This document shows, piece after piece, positions 1 through 11,200 of a stretch of DNA of 64,000 nucleotides. The notes beneath the pieces are model-generated. The model was not told the DNA's origin. It ran no database searches and saw nothing but the letters and a program-made list of their open reading frames with translations. This DNA comes from Ahaetulla prasina (taxonomy: Eukaryota; Chordata; Lepidosauria; Squamata; Colubridae). A program made the translations under genes and the position numbers. Position 1 is the stretch's first letter. The number at the start of each line of letters is the position of its first letter. The DNA is taken from the NCBI RefSeq assembly GCF_028640845.1, contig NC_080543.1:99755325-99819324 (forward strand), in the 5' to 3' direction.

Positions 1-1059
1 TTCGTTAAGTGAACTGTCATAAATTGAAGACTACCTGAACAAAGAGGGGAAAGACTGACAGATGATGGCTGAACTATCTCAATTTGAATGCACGTTATTG
101 GTGTTAAAGAGCTACCACTATGGAAAATTACACTCAAGGAGTTATTCTTGCATCCTACTACTAATGCACGGGGTACATTCTCTGGTTTGCAGCCATATGT
201 TTTCTTGTTCCTGGGGGCAGAGTGTGGCAACTTCATTCGTGCCTCAATCTGGAAATGTCCCTCATGACTGTTTTAGAAAGAGCTCCTGTTTTGTTTTCCT
301 TTGTCTAAACCACAATCTACTTAATACAACATACAGTACATACACAATTAAAAGATTTAATACAACATACGGTACAAGAACATCCATTATTTAATTTGTC
401 AATTCAATTTATAACAAGAATATAAGATTGTAACACATTTCTTTTGTCTGAGCCTAGCAAGCATAACTTCTATGGAGAGAATTAATAATCAGCTTGATGC
501 ACATTCTGACTACTCATGGCAGGGGGGCATATTTATATTGCCTCAGATTAATTCACAGAGAGAAAGTTATTTGTCCATCCACAACCAATAAAAACAAGAA
601 ATTATATTAAAGTATAAGGCTTTCAAGTTCAAATTCTAGTTATAGTAGAAAGTAATTTATAGCACAAGATACATGCAGGGAAGTTTAACATTTATTACTT
701 CCAATCACAGCTATATCACACTTTTTGACAAAACCCTTGGATAGCCTTGAAAGTTGATAGGGAGCAGTGAAAAAGTAGCAGTAAAGTTTTAACTTGACAC
801 AAAACAACTTCATTTGTTCTTCCCTGACATGGAAATTACACCATTGTCTTAATTCTAGGAAAAGATGTTTGGGGGCTATTTGTAGTGGTAGATAAACTTT
901 GTTGTACATGCCCTAAAACACTTTTTTAAAAATAGTACTTCACATGTTACAGAGCTACAATTTACTTATTTCTTTGCTTATTTGATATACGTAGTGCTTC
1001 CTCCTCAATTTTTTCCTTCCAATCAATTGGTCTGAGAGTGAATGAATAGCCTTAAGTCA
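1..1059. other. AT-rich unique sequence, no feature seen
   Basis: No repeat, RNA gene or credible exon is recognisable. The open frames here (62-394 on the plus strand, 685-909 on the minus strand) have no recognisable domain and look like chance frames. Confidence 0.5.
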
Positions 1060-1145
1060 TCCTGTGAGCTTCTATGGTGAAGGGTCAATGGAACTTTGGC
1101 CTACCTGGCGGCTTAACCACTGTACTAGAACGACTCTCATTTGAA
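1060..1145 (-). repeat. antisense tRNA-derived SINE fragment
   Basis: Read on the minus strand, this stretch has a tRNA-like 5' part (GAGAGTCGTTCTAGTACAGT followed by GGTTAAGCC, an A-box-like block). It ends in a conserved-looking block reading TTCACCATAGAAGCTCAC. The same block occurs, also antisense, near 45800. The copy is short and degenerate, so the family is not certain. Confidence 0.4.
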
Positions 1146-1590
1146 ACAATATTCCACTAGTAATAACTCTGGCTTTAAATTACATTTAAAAATAGGTTTA
1201 AGGAAGCAATCAGGGCAGTTCTAACCCTTAGCTTGCAAAGTATAGTTGTTTTTATTTTAGAAACAGTTGAAATTCTTCATGTCAAGCACTTTGTTATTTT
1301 CTTATCTTGCAGTGGAGGATTTTTAAAAATGAAATCAAAATAAGTATTTTGATTAGAAACGTATTGAATTTCAAAGAAAAGAAGATGGAGAAGACATGAT
1401 TACTCTAAGAGAATCAGAAATTGAGTGTCTTGAAGGCAGTAGCAAATGTAGATATTGTAGGATTGTGTATTACTTTACAGTGTTTTATAAAATAAATCCA
1501 GTATGAGTTATTTTAAGTACAGCAAGTGTACTTTTTTAAATAAACCTAACCTGGTCTTTCTGGTTTTCAATGAATGGAAAAAAGTAAACT
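1146..1590. other. AT-rich unique sequence, no feature seen
   Basis: Low-GC sequence between the SINE fragment and the TIR element. I recognise nothing in it. Confidence 0.5.
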
Positions 1591-1802
1591 TACCGTATAT
1601 ACTCGAGTATAAGCCGATCCGAATATAAGCCGAGGCACCTAATTTTACCACAAAAACTGGGAAAAACTATTGACTCGAGTATAAGCCGAGGGTGGGAAAT
1701 GAGGCAGCTACTGGTCAATGTAAAAAATAAAGATAGAGCCAAGTAAAATAACATGAATATTTATTTGAACGAAAAACAATAAAAGTGCAAAAGGGGGAAG
1801 GA

Positions 1803-2240
1803 GGATTCCCAGCTTTAGAAAATTTAGAACTACGCCACCTTTGGTATGACCTGAGCATAGCTCATAAAATTATCTGCTACAATGTACTTCCTATCAATGA
1901 CTACTTCAGCTTCAACCACAACAATACACGAGAACACAATAGATTCAAACTTAAAAGTGAACCTCTCCAATCTAGATTGCAGAAAATGTGACTTCAGTAA
2001 CAGAGTTGTTAATGCCTGGAATGTGCTACCTGACTCTGGTCTCTTCCCAAAATCCCCAAAGCCTTAACCAAAGACTATCTAGTATTGACCTCACCCCATT
2101 CCTAAGAGGTCTGTAAGGGGCGTGCATAAGAGCACCAGCGTGCCTACCGTCCCTGTCCTAATGTTCCCTTTAGTTGTATTCCTTTTATGTATTCAATTCA
2201 TGCTTATATTTATATAATTATTTAATATGTATTTGACAAA
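1803..2240 (+). mobile_element. 3' end of an L2/CR1-like LINE, copy 1
   Basis: A frame at 1785-1991 encodes a stretch including LRHLWYDLSIAHKIICYNVL. This is the C-terminal tail style of CR1/L2/Rex-type LINE ORF2, in which the last residues lie beyond the reverse transcriptase. It is followed by a conserved 3' UTR (TCACCCCATTCCTAAGAGGT) and ends TTTGACAAAATAAAATGAATG with a TGAA repeat tail. A second copy with the same reading frame and 3' UTR lies at 53996-54430. Only the last ~440 bp are present, as expected from 5' truncation. Confidence 0.7.
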
Positions 2241-2362
2241 ATAAAATGAATGAATGAATGAATAGAATAGAATAGAATAGAATAGAATAGAATTTTTATT
2301 GGCTAAGTGTGATTGGACACACAAGGAATGAATGAATGAATGAATGAATGAGTGAGTGAGTT
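2241..2362 (-). repeat. TGAA and AATAG microsatellites around a snake CR1 3' end
   Basis: The order is a TGAA run, an AATAG run (about 2262-2292), a 36-bp piece TTTTTATTGGCTAAGTGTGA (2294 onward) continuing to ACACAAGGAAT, then another GAAT run and GAGT units. The middle piece is the antisense 3' end of the CR1 family that also occurs at 28850-28985. Known association: in advanced snakes this CR1 family carries AATAG-type tails that seed microsatellites. Confidence 0.65.
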
Positions 2363-2877
2363 ACTTCAACAACATTGTCTCACAGAAATTGACAATACAA
2401 CTGCAAGCATGAAAATGAGTCCTCCTTTAGCTTCCAAGGGACCAGGGTGCCTCTGAAGGTCAGTGCTCTAAGCACTAAGAACCCAGCACAAATCTAAGCC
2501 TGTATGCACACCAATAGTGAAAATACCCTGCACAGTGTCTCTTGGCAGAGAAGGTTAATTTTCATAGACGTTGGGGTGGCTCTTTTTTTTTTTGGCAGGG
2601 CAATAAGGATCTCTAATATCATTAAACCCAAGTGTGAGGAAAAGACAGCAGCTAAAATGTTAAGGCCAGTTGTGTGACCTTCTCCAATACAGTTGGCCTG
2701 GCTGTTTGCCAAAACTTAAAACACCCTCCCATCCCCCTCCTGCTAAAGCTTCTTTCTTAAAACAATTGTGGTCTTTGCCTTTCATGTCGCTCAACCTTTC
2801 ACCTGCCAGGTTCCTAGCCCTTCACCCTTGACCCACTGCTGTGTTTGCTTAGCATTGTGCCAATCGACTTTAGAAGT

Positions 2878-2878
<1 letters not shown>
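2363..2878. other. no feature seen inside the TIR unit
   Basis: Moderate-GC sequence with a short T run at 2583-2592. I recognise no repeat or coding trace. Confidence 0.4.
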
Positions 2879-2922
<44 letters not shown>

Positions 2923-2925
2923 GGA
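2879..2925. repeat. compound (TG)n(AG)n microsatellite
   Basis: A run of TG dinucleotides is followed directly by a run of GA dinucleotides. It produces the Ser/Leu-Thr/His low-complexity frames seen on both strands, which are not genes. Confidence 0.9.
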
Positions 2926-3131
2926 GGGAGTGCAAAGGGAAGGAGGATTCCCAGCTCTAAACAAAGGAAATCCCGGAATGCCAGCGAAAGGCGGTGCTCG
3001 CGTTCCTCCTCCCTTGCTCAAAAGCCCCAATAACCTTCACCAGCAAGGCAGACCCCCACGGGAAGGAAGGGGACGGGCTGACTCACCGAGCATCTGGCTG
3101 AAGAGCAGCTGCTCCAGGTCGCCCAGCACGG

Positions 3132-3331
3132 TGAAGCACGGAGGGAGAAGAAAGAATGAAAGAAGGGGAGGAACGGCCCCTCCTTTCTCTCTCTCTCTCT
3201 CTTCCAGCGCCACGGAACAGAAGGGGACTAGGGCGCGCACACACACGCCCAGCTTCTGAAGCACGGAGGGAGAAGAAAGAATGAAAGAAGGGGAGGAACG
3301 GCCCCTCCTTTCTCTCTCTCTCTCTCTTCCA
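3132..3331. repeat. 75-bp direct repeat, offset 125 bp
   Basis: The block starting GAAGCACGGAGGGAGAAGAA and ending with a CT run and CTTCCA is present at 3132-3206 and again at 3257-3331. The copies appear identical. The 50 bp between them contain a CACACACGCCC stretch. It lies inside the GC-rich cargo of the TIR unit and looks like a local tandem-type duplication. Confidence 0.85.
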
Positions 3332-3540
3332 ACGGGAAAACGCTCTTTCGCTTGCGGGGGAGAGGAGGGAGGGAGGGAGGGAGGTTGGCTTGCTTATTCA
3401 ACCCTTCCCGGCTAGCCATCCAGCCCTTCCCAGGAGAAGGCGAGGAGTTTTGGGCGAGCGACCTTTTTGCTAGAAAGCGGCAGCTGCTGCCCCAACACCA
3501 CCAGTTGGGGCGGAGCCGGTGAGCTGCAGTAACTCCCGCC

Positions 3541-4430
3541 AGGCTATGCATTGGCGGGAAGCCCTGGCGGTGCAGTCCTTCTCGGCTGAGGGAGGAGGTT
3601 TTCCCCTCTCCTCTCTCCCGTTGCGCCTGAACATCTGCCTAGCAACAATGACGACACGGGGAGAACCTTTTTTTCTACTGGTTGAGCTTGGCCAATCGCC
3701 GGCTTGCTCTGAGTTGCTGCATTGTTTGTTCACCCGGGGCGTCTCCAATTTACCAGAAAGCGGAACGCGAGTTTGAGGGTCGCAGGCGGGATGGCGCTGC
3801 GCTCTGCGCCGCCGCGAAACCACCCAAAGGCCAGAAGAAAGGTCATTCCATCGGAGTAATGGGCGAAGGCTCCTTCCTCTCCGCCTTACCCATGCTGTGC
3901 GAGCCGGCTGGGCTGCAACCCCGCCGCCGCTCCTTCCTCAGCCTCCGGGGCTCGCGCTCTAGCAGCCGCCAAGCTCAGGCCGGACTCGGCAGCTCCCCAT
4001 CAGCACTGCACGGCGCGATTCGGGCAGGAGGTCGGGCTCGCTCCGTGGCGGTGGTGGCGGCGGCAGCGCGCCACCGCCACAGAGCGAGCCCGACTCCTCC
4101 TGCCCGAATCGCGCCGTGCGAGTGCTGATGGGGAGCTGCCGAGTCCGGCCTGAGCTTGGCGGCTGCTAGAGCGCGAGCCCGGAGGCTGAGGAAGGAGCGG
4201 CGGCGGCGGGGTTGCAGCCCAGCCGGGCTCGCACAGCATGGGTAAGGCGGAGAGGAAGGAGCCTTCGCCCATTACTCGATGGAATGACCTTTCTTCTGGC
4301 CTTGGGTGGCTCTCGCGGCGGCGGCTCGCGTCGGGAAACCCTCCTCCTCAGCCGAGAAGGCTGGCGGCTCCCCTGCCCAGCCCTCTCACTGCACCACCAG
4401 GGCTTCCCCGCGCCAATGCACAGTCCGCCA
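3541..4430. repeat. long GC-rich imperfect palindrome
   Basis: The core arms are 3820-4054 and 4071-4309, about 235 bp each, separated by a 16-bp GCGG-rich spacer. For example, GGTCATTCCATCGGAGTAAT on the left mirrors ATTACTCGATGGAATGACC on the right. Outer blocks also pair: 3541-3606 with 4333-4430. The left side has about 190 extra bases between its inner and outer blocks (3607-3819). The sequence is CpG-dense throughout. Open frames on both strands here mirror each other because of the palindrome and show no known domain. Confidence 0.85.
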
Positions 4431-4577
4431 AGTTTGCGCCGTCCGCCCACCAGACACGGGAATGGGGGCCGGCCTGGGGGCGACAAATCCCGCGAGACCT
4501 CGGCGGGCCCGCTCCCCGTCCCTCCCATGGGAGTCCGTTCGGTACCCCCTCCTGTGCGGGGTTCCCGAAGACGTAGA

Positions 4578-4655
4578 CTCGAGTATAAGCCGAGGGGACG
4601 TTTTTCAGCACAAAAAACGTGCTGAAAAACTCGGCTTATACTCGAGTATATACGG
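4578..4655. repeat. terminal hairpin of the TIR unit
   Basis: The last 78 bp fold back on themselves: ACTCGAGTATAAGCCGAG at the start pairs with CTCGGCTTATACTCGAGT at the end. Inside it, TTTTTCAGCAC pairs with GTGCTGAAAAA around a short A-rich loop. Such a right-end structure is typical of foldback MITE termini. Confidence 0.75.
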
Positions 4656-4659
4656 TATT

Positions 4660-4840
4660 TCCCTACCAAGGAGGATGCTGTTAGATGTGAATTGGTGTTT
4701 CAAATCCACCTTCAGTTATGGGAATTCACTGGGTGACTTTGACCCTCTTACTACATCAAAGCCAAAGTTGCTGTTACAGAGAAAAATGGGGGATGAAGGA
4801 TGTAGTTTTGCTTTTAGTCCTTAAAGGCAAGGTGGAATAT
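4660..4840 (+). repeat. probable old SINE fragment
   Basis: The stretch reads like the body of a tRNA-derived SINE (CACTGGGTGACTTTGACCCT, then TTAAAGGCAAGGTGGAATAT AAAT at the 3' end). The 3' end runs directly into the TATAA tract. There is no clear A or B box, so the assignment is weak. Confidence 0.35.
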
Positions 4841-5145
4841 AAATATAATATAATATAATATAATATAATATAATATAATATAATATAATATAATATAATA
4901 AATATAATAAATATAATATAATATAATATAATATAATATAATATAATATAATATAATAAAATTATATAATATAATATAATATAATATAATATAATATAAT
5001 ATAATATAATAATATAATGTAATATAATATAATATAATATAATATAATATAATATAATATAATATAATATAATATAATATAATATAATATAATATAATAT
5101 AATATAATATAATATAATATAATATAATATAATATAATATAAAAA
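4840..5145. repeat. about 300-bp (ATAAT)n microsatellite
   Basis: An almost uninterrupted AATAT/ATAAT pentamer array with a few unit-length slips (near 4900, 4957, 5010). It creates the Tyr-Ile-Leu low-complexity frame on the minus strand, which is not a gene. It sits between two SINE 3' parts, consistent with growth from a SINE tail. Confidence 0.95.
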
Positions 5146-5152
5146 TCACATT

Positions 5153-5362
5153 AATTATTGCAGGTTCAAGTCCCACCAGGCCCAAGGTTGACTCAGCCTT
5201 CCATCCTTTATAAGGTAGGTAAAATGAGGACCCATATTGTTGGGGGCAATAAGTTGACTTTGTATATAATATACAAATAGGATGAAGACTATTGCTTAAC
5301 ATAGTGTAAGCCGCCCTGAGTCTTCGGAGAAGGGCGGGGTATAAATGTAAATAAAAAAAAAA
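5153..5362 (+). mobile_element. squamate tRNA SINE, 5'-truncated copy
   Basis: It starts within the B-box region (GCAGGTTCAAGTCCC) and continues through GACTCAGCCTTCCATCCTTT. It ends with the conserved tail GCCGCCCTGAGTCTTCGGAG AAGGGCGGGGTATAAATG and a poly-A. Sister copies are at 6611-6868 (plus strand), and at 35279-35553 and 61090-61360 (minus strand). Confidence 0.8.
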
Positions 5363-5776
5363 ATCCAAAATATCATATTACTCTTTATAGATATTACACC
5401 AAGGACATACCTGCTTGTTCCACTTAGCTGATCATAGTACAGGATGCCCACCTCTTCTGAAGTGCAGGGAATAGACTGCTATGACACAAAAGAAGTGGTT
5501 TTTTGCCCAGTTCTTCAGAGTAGACCTTTTCAAGTGCTCCCTTCCAATTTATCTAGCTGTGATTGGTTACTTGGCTTGCCACACTCCCTCCCCATACTGG
5601 TTATTATCCTTTGCAAGTATTTCCTTCCTGGACATTCAATTCTCTGCTCTTTTCTCTCTCACTGAGTGTGAGAGAACACAGAAACCCAAACATTAAACCC
5701 ATATAATAAATACTTAAAATCTAGAAGGGTGGCTCAGCAGTGATTTCCCAGATTCCATATAAGCTCCTGCTATGCT
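5363..5776. other. no feature seen
   Basis: Unique-looking sequence with two overlapping open frames of about 70 codons (5444-5696) that show no known domain. Confidence 0.45.
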
Positions 5777-6125
5777 CAGGGGTGGGCTGCTGGGGGTTCG
5801 GGAGAACCTCTAGCTAAGATTCTGTGCAGTTTGGAAAACCTCCAAATCCCACTCCTGGCTGGCCCTGCCTACCCCACCCCGCCCTTCCCAGGCACGCAAG
5901 GAGGCTCAGGGAGGGCAAAAAACGGGCCTACCGGAAGCTCGGGAAGGCTGGAAAAGGCCGTTTTCACCCGCCCGGAAGCTCGAGAAAAGTCTCCAGAGTC
6001 CAGGGAGGGCAAAAACACCTCCCCACCATGGTACAGGAGGCCAACTAGGCCATGCCCACCATGGACACACCCACCCAGCAACTGGGCAGAGAATCCATTG
6101 CTAAAATTTTTGAAGTCGACCTCTG
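5777..6125. mobile_element. hAT-type MITE, 349 bp
   Basis: It begins CAGGGGTGGGCTGCTG and ends AAGTCGACCTCTG, imperfect inverted termini. The flanking 8-mers are GCTATGCT (5769-5776) and GCTGTGCT (6126-6133), a 7/8 match as expected for an aged hAT target-site duplication. There is no transposase. The interior is GC-rich. A relative with the same ends lies at 18601-19007. Confidence 0.75.
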
Positions 6126-6133
6126 GCTGTGCT

Positions 6134-6610
6134 CACACCTCAATTAAGCACTTTTCACTTTCTCCACCAACTATTTAAAGGTTGATTCTCTTTTCTCCCA
6201 TGTCTTGACCATTACTTAAAATATATTTGTTGATTCTAAGAGTTATAAAAAAATAACTTGATATGGAAATATTGCATCAATCTTTTAAACAAACAAGAAA
6301 GGAGTTGAAAACCTAACAATAAATTATATATTATTGAATTTACAAACCAGGCAGAGTGACTTATAATATATCTGGCAAAGGAGTGTGACAAGATTGTGTT
6401 CTGTTCCCTTTTTATATTCTGAATACATTCTGGATTGGAAGATGAGTGTTTTTACTATTGGAGAAGAAACATCAATAACCTGCACTATTGTTGACACTAT
6501 TCTGATATATTAAATAGCTTCCCTATTTAATAAAATTGCTGTCAGAAGCTTTATATCAGGTATTCTAAATAAAGAGAAGATTCTTTTTATTATAATATCT
6601 GTGGAAAGTA
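6134..6610. other. AT-rich sequence, no feature seen
   Basis: No repeat or exon recognised. Confidence 0.45.
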
Positions 6611-6868
6611 AATAGCTCAGGCTGGTAAGAAGCCTGTTATTAGAACACAGTAGCCTGCAATTACTGCAGGTTCAAGCCCGGCCCGAGGTTGACTCAGCCT
6701 TCCATCCTTTATAAGGTAGGTAAAATGAGGACCCAGATTGTTGGGGGGGCAATAAGTTGACTTTGTAAATATACAAATAGAATGAGACTATTGCCTTATA
6801 CATTGTAAGCCGCCCTGAATCTTCGGAGAAGGGCGGGATATAAATGTAAATAAAAAAAAAATAAAAAA
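6611..6868 (+). mobile_element. squamate tRNA SINE, near full length
   Basis: The tRNA-like head shows an A-box-like TAGCTCAGGCTGG and a B box GGTTCAAGCCC. The body is GACTCAGCCTTCCATCCTTT, the tail GCCGCCCTGAATCTTCGGAG AAGGGCGGGATATAAATG, then poly-A. A polymerase III internal promoter is implied by the boxes. This is the most complete plus-strand copy here. Confidence 0.85.
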
Positions 6869-7960
6869 AATGTGTCTCAGGTTTAGAAGGGTTTTTTTAC
6901 CCTGTCCTGCAATGACTACTTTAGTTTTCATAAATTTTAATTTAATTTCATTAACTTTCCAAGCTTTATCAGAAAGGTTTTTCTGATTAAATTAAAATAA
7001 ATTAAAGAATTTATTTTTTAATAAATTCATTATTTTAATCTGCTAAATCCATGATAAGGAAGTTGCTGAAACCTTAGTTTACAACTTTTTATTTTAGCCT
7101 TAGCTTATCTTAGAACATTTTATATAATGTCAAATTTCTAACACAACTTTATGCCAAAATAGAGCTAGTGTTTCATTTTGCTTATTCATATTAAGATAAA
7201 TTGAACTAAGCATTCCAAATATAAAAAGAGTCCCAAGAAACAAGGTGTTCTTTAATACTTGGATATTTTCCTAATTTTCATTGGCTTTTAAAATGACTTG
7301 GCTGAAAAGAATTAAAATTTACTTTAAAATTATCTTGGCTACTTCTAATGCTTTTTACTAATGCGGTCATGTTGCATTAGTGAAGCTGAATTATGCACTA
7401 CCTCATTGCTGACACCAATACTGTAAAAGTTATTTGTGCATATTATGAATTTATGGTTCTTAGGTAATTTAAACAGATTTTTCCCCATCCCCTGTCTTTC
7501 CTTTCACTAATATTTCACAGGCATCCTTACTAATCCTAAAACTATACTTCCATGAAATAATCACTGTAACCAATAACCATGTTAATTTATTTACAGTAGA
7601 GAGAAAAAACTATATTGTTCAGTAGTGGGATTTTATCATAGTCATTCTGACTGAAAAGAACTTGAACAATCAATTCATAGTACGAAGTGACAGTCCAAGT
7701 TCATTAAGCAGACTTAATCCCTTTGGGAAGCATCAGTAGTCTTGAAATAATGAAACTGCACTTAATTTTGGTCTTGTAGTCTACAAACTGAGTCAGGTTT
7801 TCCACCACTCCAACTCCACCCCAATGCAGATTCAGGAGAAGCTGGAAAGGGATGGGAGATCATAGATTTTATGCTCTTTCTCTCAGTAAGTAGTTCAAGT
7901 ACTCATTAAAAAAGATAAAACACTACTGTAGATTAAAAATTGGAGTGTAGTCAACACAAT
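6869..7960. other. AT-rich sequence, no feature seen
   Basis: About 1.1 kb without recognisable repeats, RNA genes or exons. Confidence 0.45.
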
Positions 7961-7978
7961 TTCTTTTTTTTTATTGAA

Positions 7979-8060
7979 AAAGTTTTACAAAAGTTTCCCC
8001 CTTTTCCCCCCTCCCCCCTTGCCCCCCTCCCCTCAAAAACCCCCCTCCCCTCTCCCCCAC
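7979..8060 (-). repeat. L1 3' UTR polypurine tract
   Basis: On the plus strand this is a C-rich run (CCCCCTTTTCCCCCCTCCCC). On the L1 sense strand it is G-rich polypurine with potential to form quadruplexes. A comparable tract is at 32399-32435 in the inner L1-related element. G-rich polypurine 3' UTR tracts are known from mammalian L1. Confidence 0.75.
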
Positions 8061-8204
8061 CTGACTTCCCGGAACAAACACAAGGTAGAGTAAAAAATAA
8101 AACAAACATATGCTAAAAAAATTTCCCTCCTAACTCAATTATACTCCTACAATTCTCATCAATTCCTAACCTCCCCCAAAACAATCAGAAATAATACATC
8201 CTAA

Positions 8205-11200
8205 TCATTCAAAGGCAGTCTGATAACTCTTAGTCTGATATCTGTTTTGAATATAGTCAATCCATTTTTTCCATTCATTTAAATATCTTTCTTGCGTATT
8301 GTCTTTCAAAAAGGCTGAGATTTTTGCCATCTCAGCCAAATTGCCAACTTTCAATATCCATTCTTCTATTGTAGGTACTTCTTTTTTCTTCCAATACTGT
8401 CCTATCAGTAATCTTGCCGCTGTTATTAGATTTAAAATCAGTTTAGTCTCAATTACTGTACAGTCCGTGATAATTCCCAGCAGAAAAAATTGAGGCAGGA
8501 ACTTTGTCTTCTTTTTCAAAACATTTTGTAAAATCCACCAAATTCTTATCCAAAAAGCCTTAATATTCTTACAAGTCCACCAAATATGAAAATATGTAGC
8601 GTCATCACAATTACATCTCCAACATTTTGCTTGCATATCTGGATACATACATGATAATTTCTTAGGATCTAAATGCCATCTATAAAACATTTTATAAAAA
8701 ATTTCCCTTAAATTCTGTGCCTGCGTAAATTTAACATTTCTAACCCAAATTTTTTCCCAAGTTTCCAATAATATTGGCTCCTGAAAATTTTGTGCCTACT
8801 TAATCATACAGTCCTTTACCAAATCCCTTTCAGAGTCTATTTCAAGTAACACATTATACAATCTCTTTATATGCTCCTGAGATTGATTTCTAATTTGCTT
8901 TACCAAATTTTCCTCATTCTGGACTATACCAATTTTCTGATCTTCTTTCCATCTAGCACGTAATTGCCCATATTGGAACCAAGTATAATTTTTCCCTTCT
9001 TGTTTTAATACATGCAAGGATTTTAACTGCAAACTACCACTTTCAGTATACAAAAGATCTTTATATGTAATCATTTCCTGATTCTTTTCTAAATTTATAT
9101 TCTCTATTGTATGTCTAGGACTTGCCCACATAGGAACCTTATAATTTAATTTATAAAAATATTTCTTCCAGACACGCAAGAGAGCAATTTTTAACACATG
9201 ATTTTTAAAAGCCTTATCCACTTTTTTGTCATAAATTAAATATGCATGCCATCCATATAGCAAGTCATAACCTTCTATATTCAGGATTCTTTCCTCCATT
9301 AAATTAAACCAATCACTTATTGCAGAGAGAACAGCTGCTTCATAGTATAATTTAAAATTTGACATTTTTAAACCTCCCCTTTCCCAGAAACCTTGAATTA
9401 TTTTATTTTAACCCTCACTTTTTACCTTCCCATATAAATTTATTAATTCCAGTCTGCCATTCCTCCAAATTTTTATCTTTCTTAATTATTGGTATCATCT
9501 GAAAGAGGAATAAAAATCTAGGTAAAACATTCATTGTAATGGCAGCTATTCCCCCCAACAACGATAACTGCAATTTTTTCCAAACCATCAAGTCCTTCTG
9601 AACTTTTTGCCCTAAGACTTCATAATTATTCTTATACAATTTCACATTTGATGGTGTAATATAGACCCCTAAATATTTAACCTTTTTTACAATTTCAAAT
9701 CCTGTTATTTCCTCTAATTTTTCTTTCGGTTTTCTGGTCATATTTTTTATTATCACTTTTGTTCTATTCTGATTTACCTTAAACCCTGAAACCTTTCCAT
9801 ATCGATCAATTATTTTCAACAGAGATACACTTGAATTTATAGGATTTGTTAAAGTAATCACCAAGTCATCTGCAAAAGCTCTTAGTTTATATTCATGTTG
9901 TCTAACTTTAATTCCCTCTGTCTCCTTTGATTCTCGTATTTTGTCCAATAATGGCTCCAGAGTTAAAATAAACAGTAATGGTGATAAAGGACATCTCTGT
10001 CTTGTTCCTTTCGCAATCTTAAACGCTTCTGTTAAGTTACCATTAATTATTATCTGGGCTGTTTGCTCTCCATAGATTGCTCTAATTATTCTTACAAAAC
10101 CATCTCCAAATTGCATTTTTTCTATTAATTTAAATAAAAAATCCCAATGCAATCGATCAAAAGCTTTCTCTGCATCCAAAAAGATAAATGCTGCTGAAAT
10201 AAAATATTTCTTTTCTAAATATTCCAATAAGCTAACAATCTGCCTAACATTATTCCCCATCTGGCTCCCTTTTATAAATCCAGACTGATCAGTATGAATT
10301 CTTCGTTGTAAAATTAACATTAATCTATTTGCTATTATTTTAACAAAAATCTTTTGTTTTGTTAATTATTGTTAATTATTTAAAAGTGAAATTGGCCTAT
10401 AATTCCCAGGTTTAGAACAATCCTGTTTCTCCTTTGGTATCAATGAAATAAAAGAAGTTCTCCATGAGAGGGGAATCCCCCCTCCTAATTGTATCTGATT
10501 AAATAATTCCTTACGTGGACCTAACATCTCATCCTGTAAATTCCTATAATAACTTGCTGTAAGCCCATCTGTGCCAGGAGTTTTGCCCATTTTTAATTGT
10601 TTAATTACCAAAATAATTTCGTCAGAAGTTATAGGCTGATTCAATTCTTCCCTTTCTTCTAGAGTTAAATTTTTAACCTTATAATCTTTCAAATAATTAT
10701 CAATATCCATATTCAATATTTTTATCTTTAGCATATAAATTTGTATAATATTCTAAGAAAGCTTTCTTAATTATATCCTGTTGATATCTCTCTTTACCTT
10801 TATATTCTATTTTTTCTATAGTACGTTGTTTTTGTTTTTTCCTTAAAGTGTATGCTAACCACCTACCAGGTCTATTTGCATTACAAAAGGTATTATGTTT
10901 GGCATATTGTATATTTGTTGCCACTTGGTCAGCCATTATCATATTAAATTGACTCTGTAGTATCTTTATTGCATCCTTAATTTTTTGGTCATGCGGATTA
11001 TGTATTAATAACTGTTGTTTCTTATAAATTTCCTCTTCTAGATACCTACACTGTCTTTGTTGCTTATTTCTCTGTCTATTATTAATATATACTAATATAC
11101 CTCTCATAAAGGCCTTACTGGCATCCCAAACATTTCTATTGATGTTCCGTTATTCAAATTATAATCAAAAAATTCTTTCATCTGCTTTTTACAGTGATTT

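Larger units (their letters stand above)
1591..4657. mobile_element. composite DNA transposon-like unit with 25-bp TIRs and TA flanks
   Basis: The left end (1593-1617) begins CCGTATATACTCGAGTATAA and continues GCCGA. The right end (4631-4655) is its exact reverse complement over 25 bp. Both ends are flanked by TA, the target duplication typical of the Tc1/mariner and some related groups. Subterminal copies of ACTCGAGTATAAGCCGAG occur at about 1674 and 4578. No transposase frame is visible, so the unit would be non-autonomous. The interior holds an older LINE 3' end (1803-2240), a CR1 tail, microsatellites and a GC-rich cargo (about 2930-4577) with a large palindrome. What is seen: the ends and the cargo. 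What is inferred: that both ends belong to one insertion. Two separate copies of a short MITE flanking unrelated DNA would look similar. Confidence 0.6.

Noticed and set aside
2768..3264. Overlapping frames with runs of CV, RE and SL
   Set aside because: They are produced by TG, AG and CT microsatellites in the GC-rich cargo and have no domain.
4166..4824. Several 90-170 codon frames on both strands
   Set aside because: They are mirror images created by the palindrome and by GC-rich, stop-poor sequence; Arg/Pro/Ser composition, no known motif.
4814..5368. 184-codon frame rich in Tyr, Ile and Leu
   Set aside because: It is the translation of the TATAA microsatellite plus a SINE tail.
5869..6178. 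Frames in the hAT MITE at 5.8-6.1 kb
   Set aside because: The MITE is non-coding; frames follow from its GC-rich interior.
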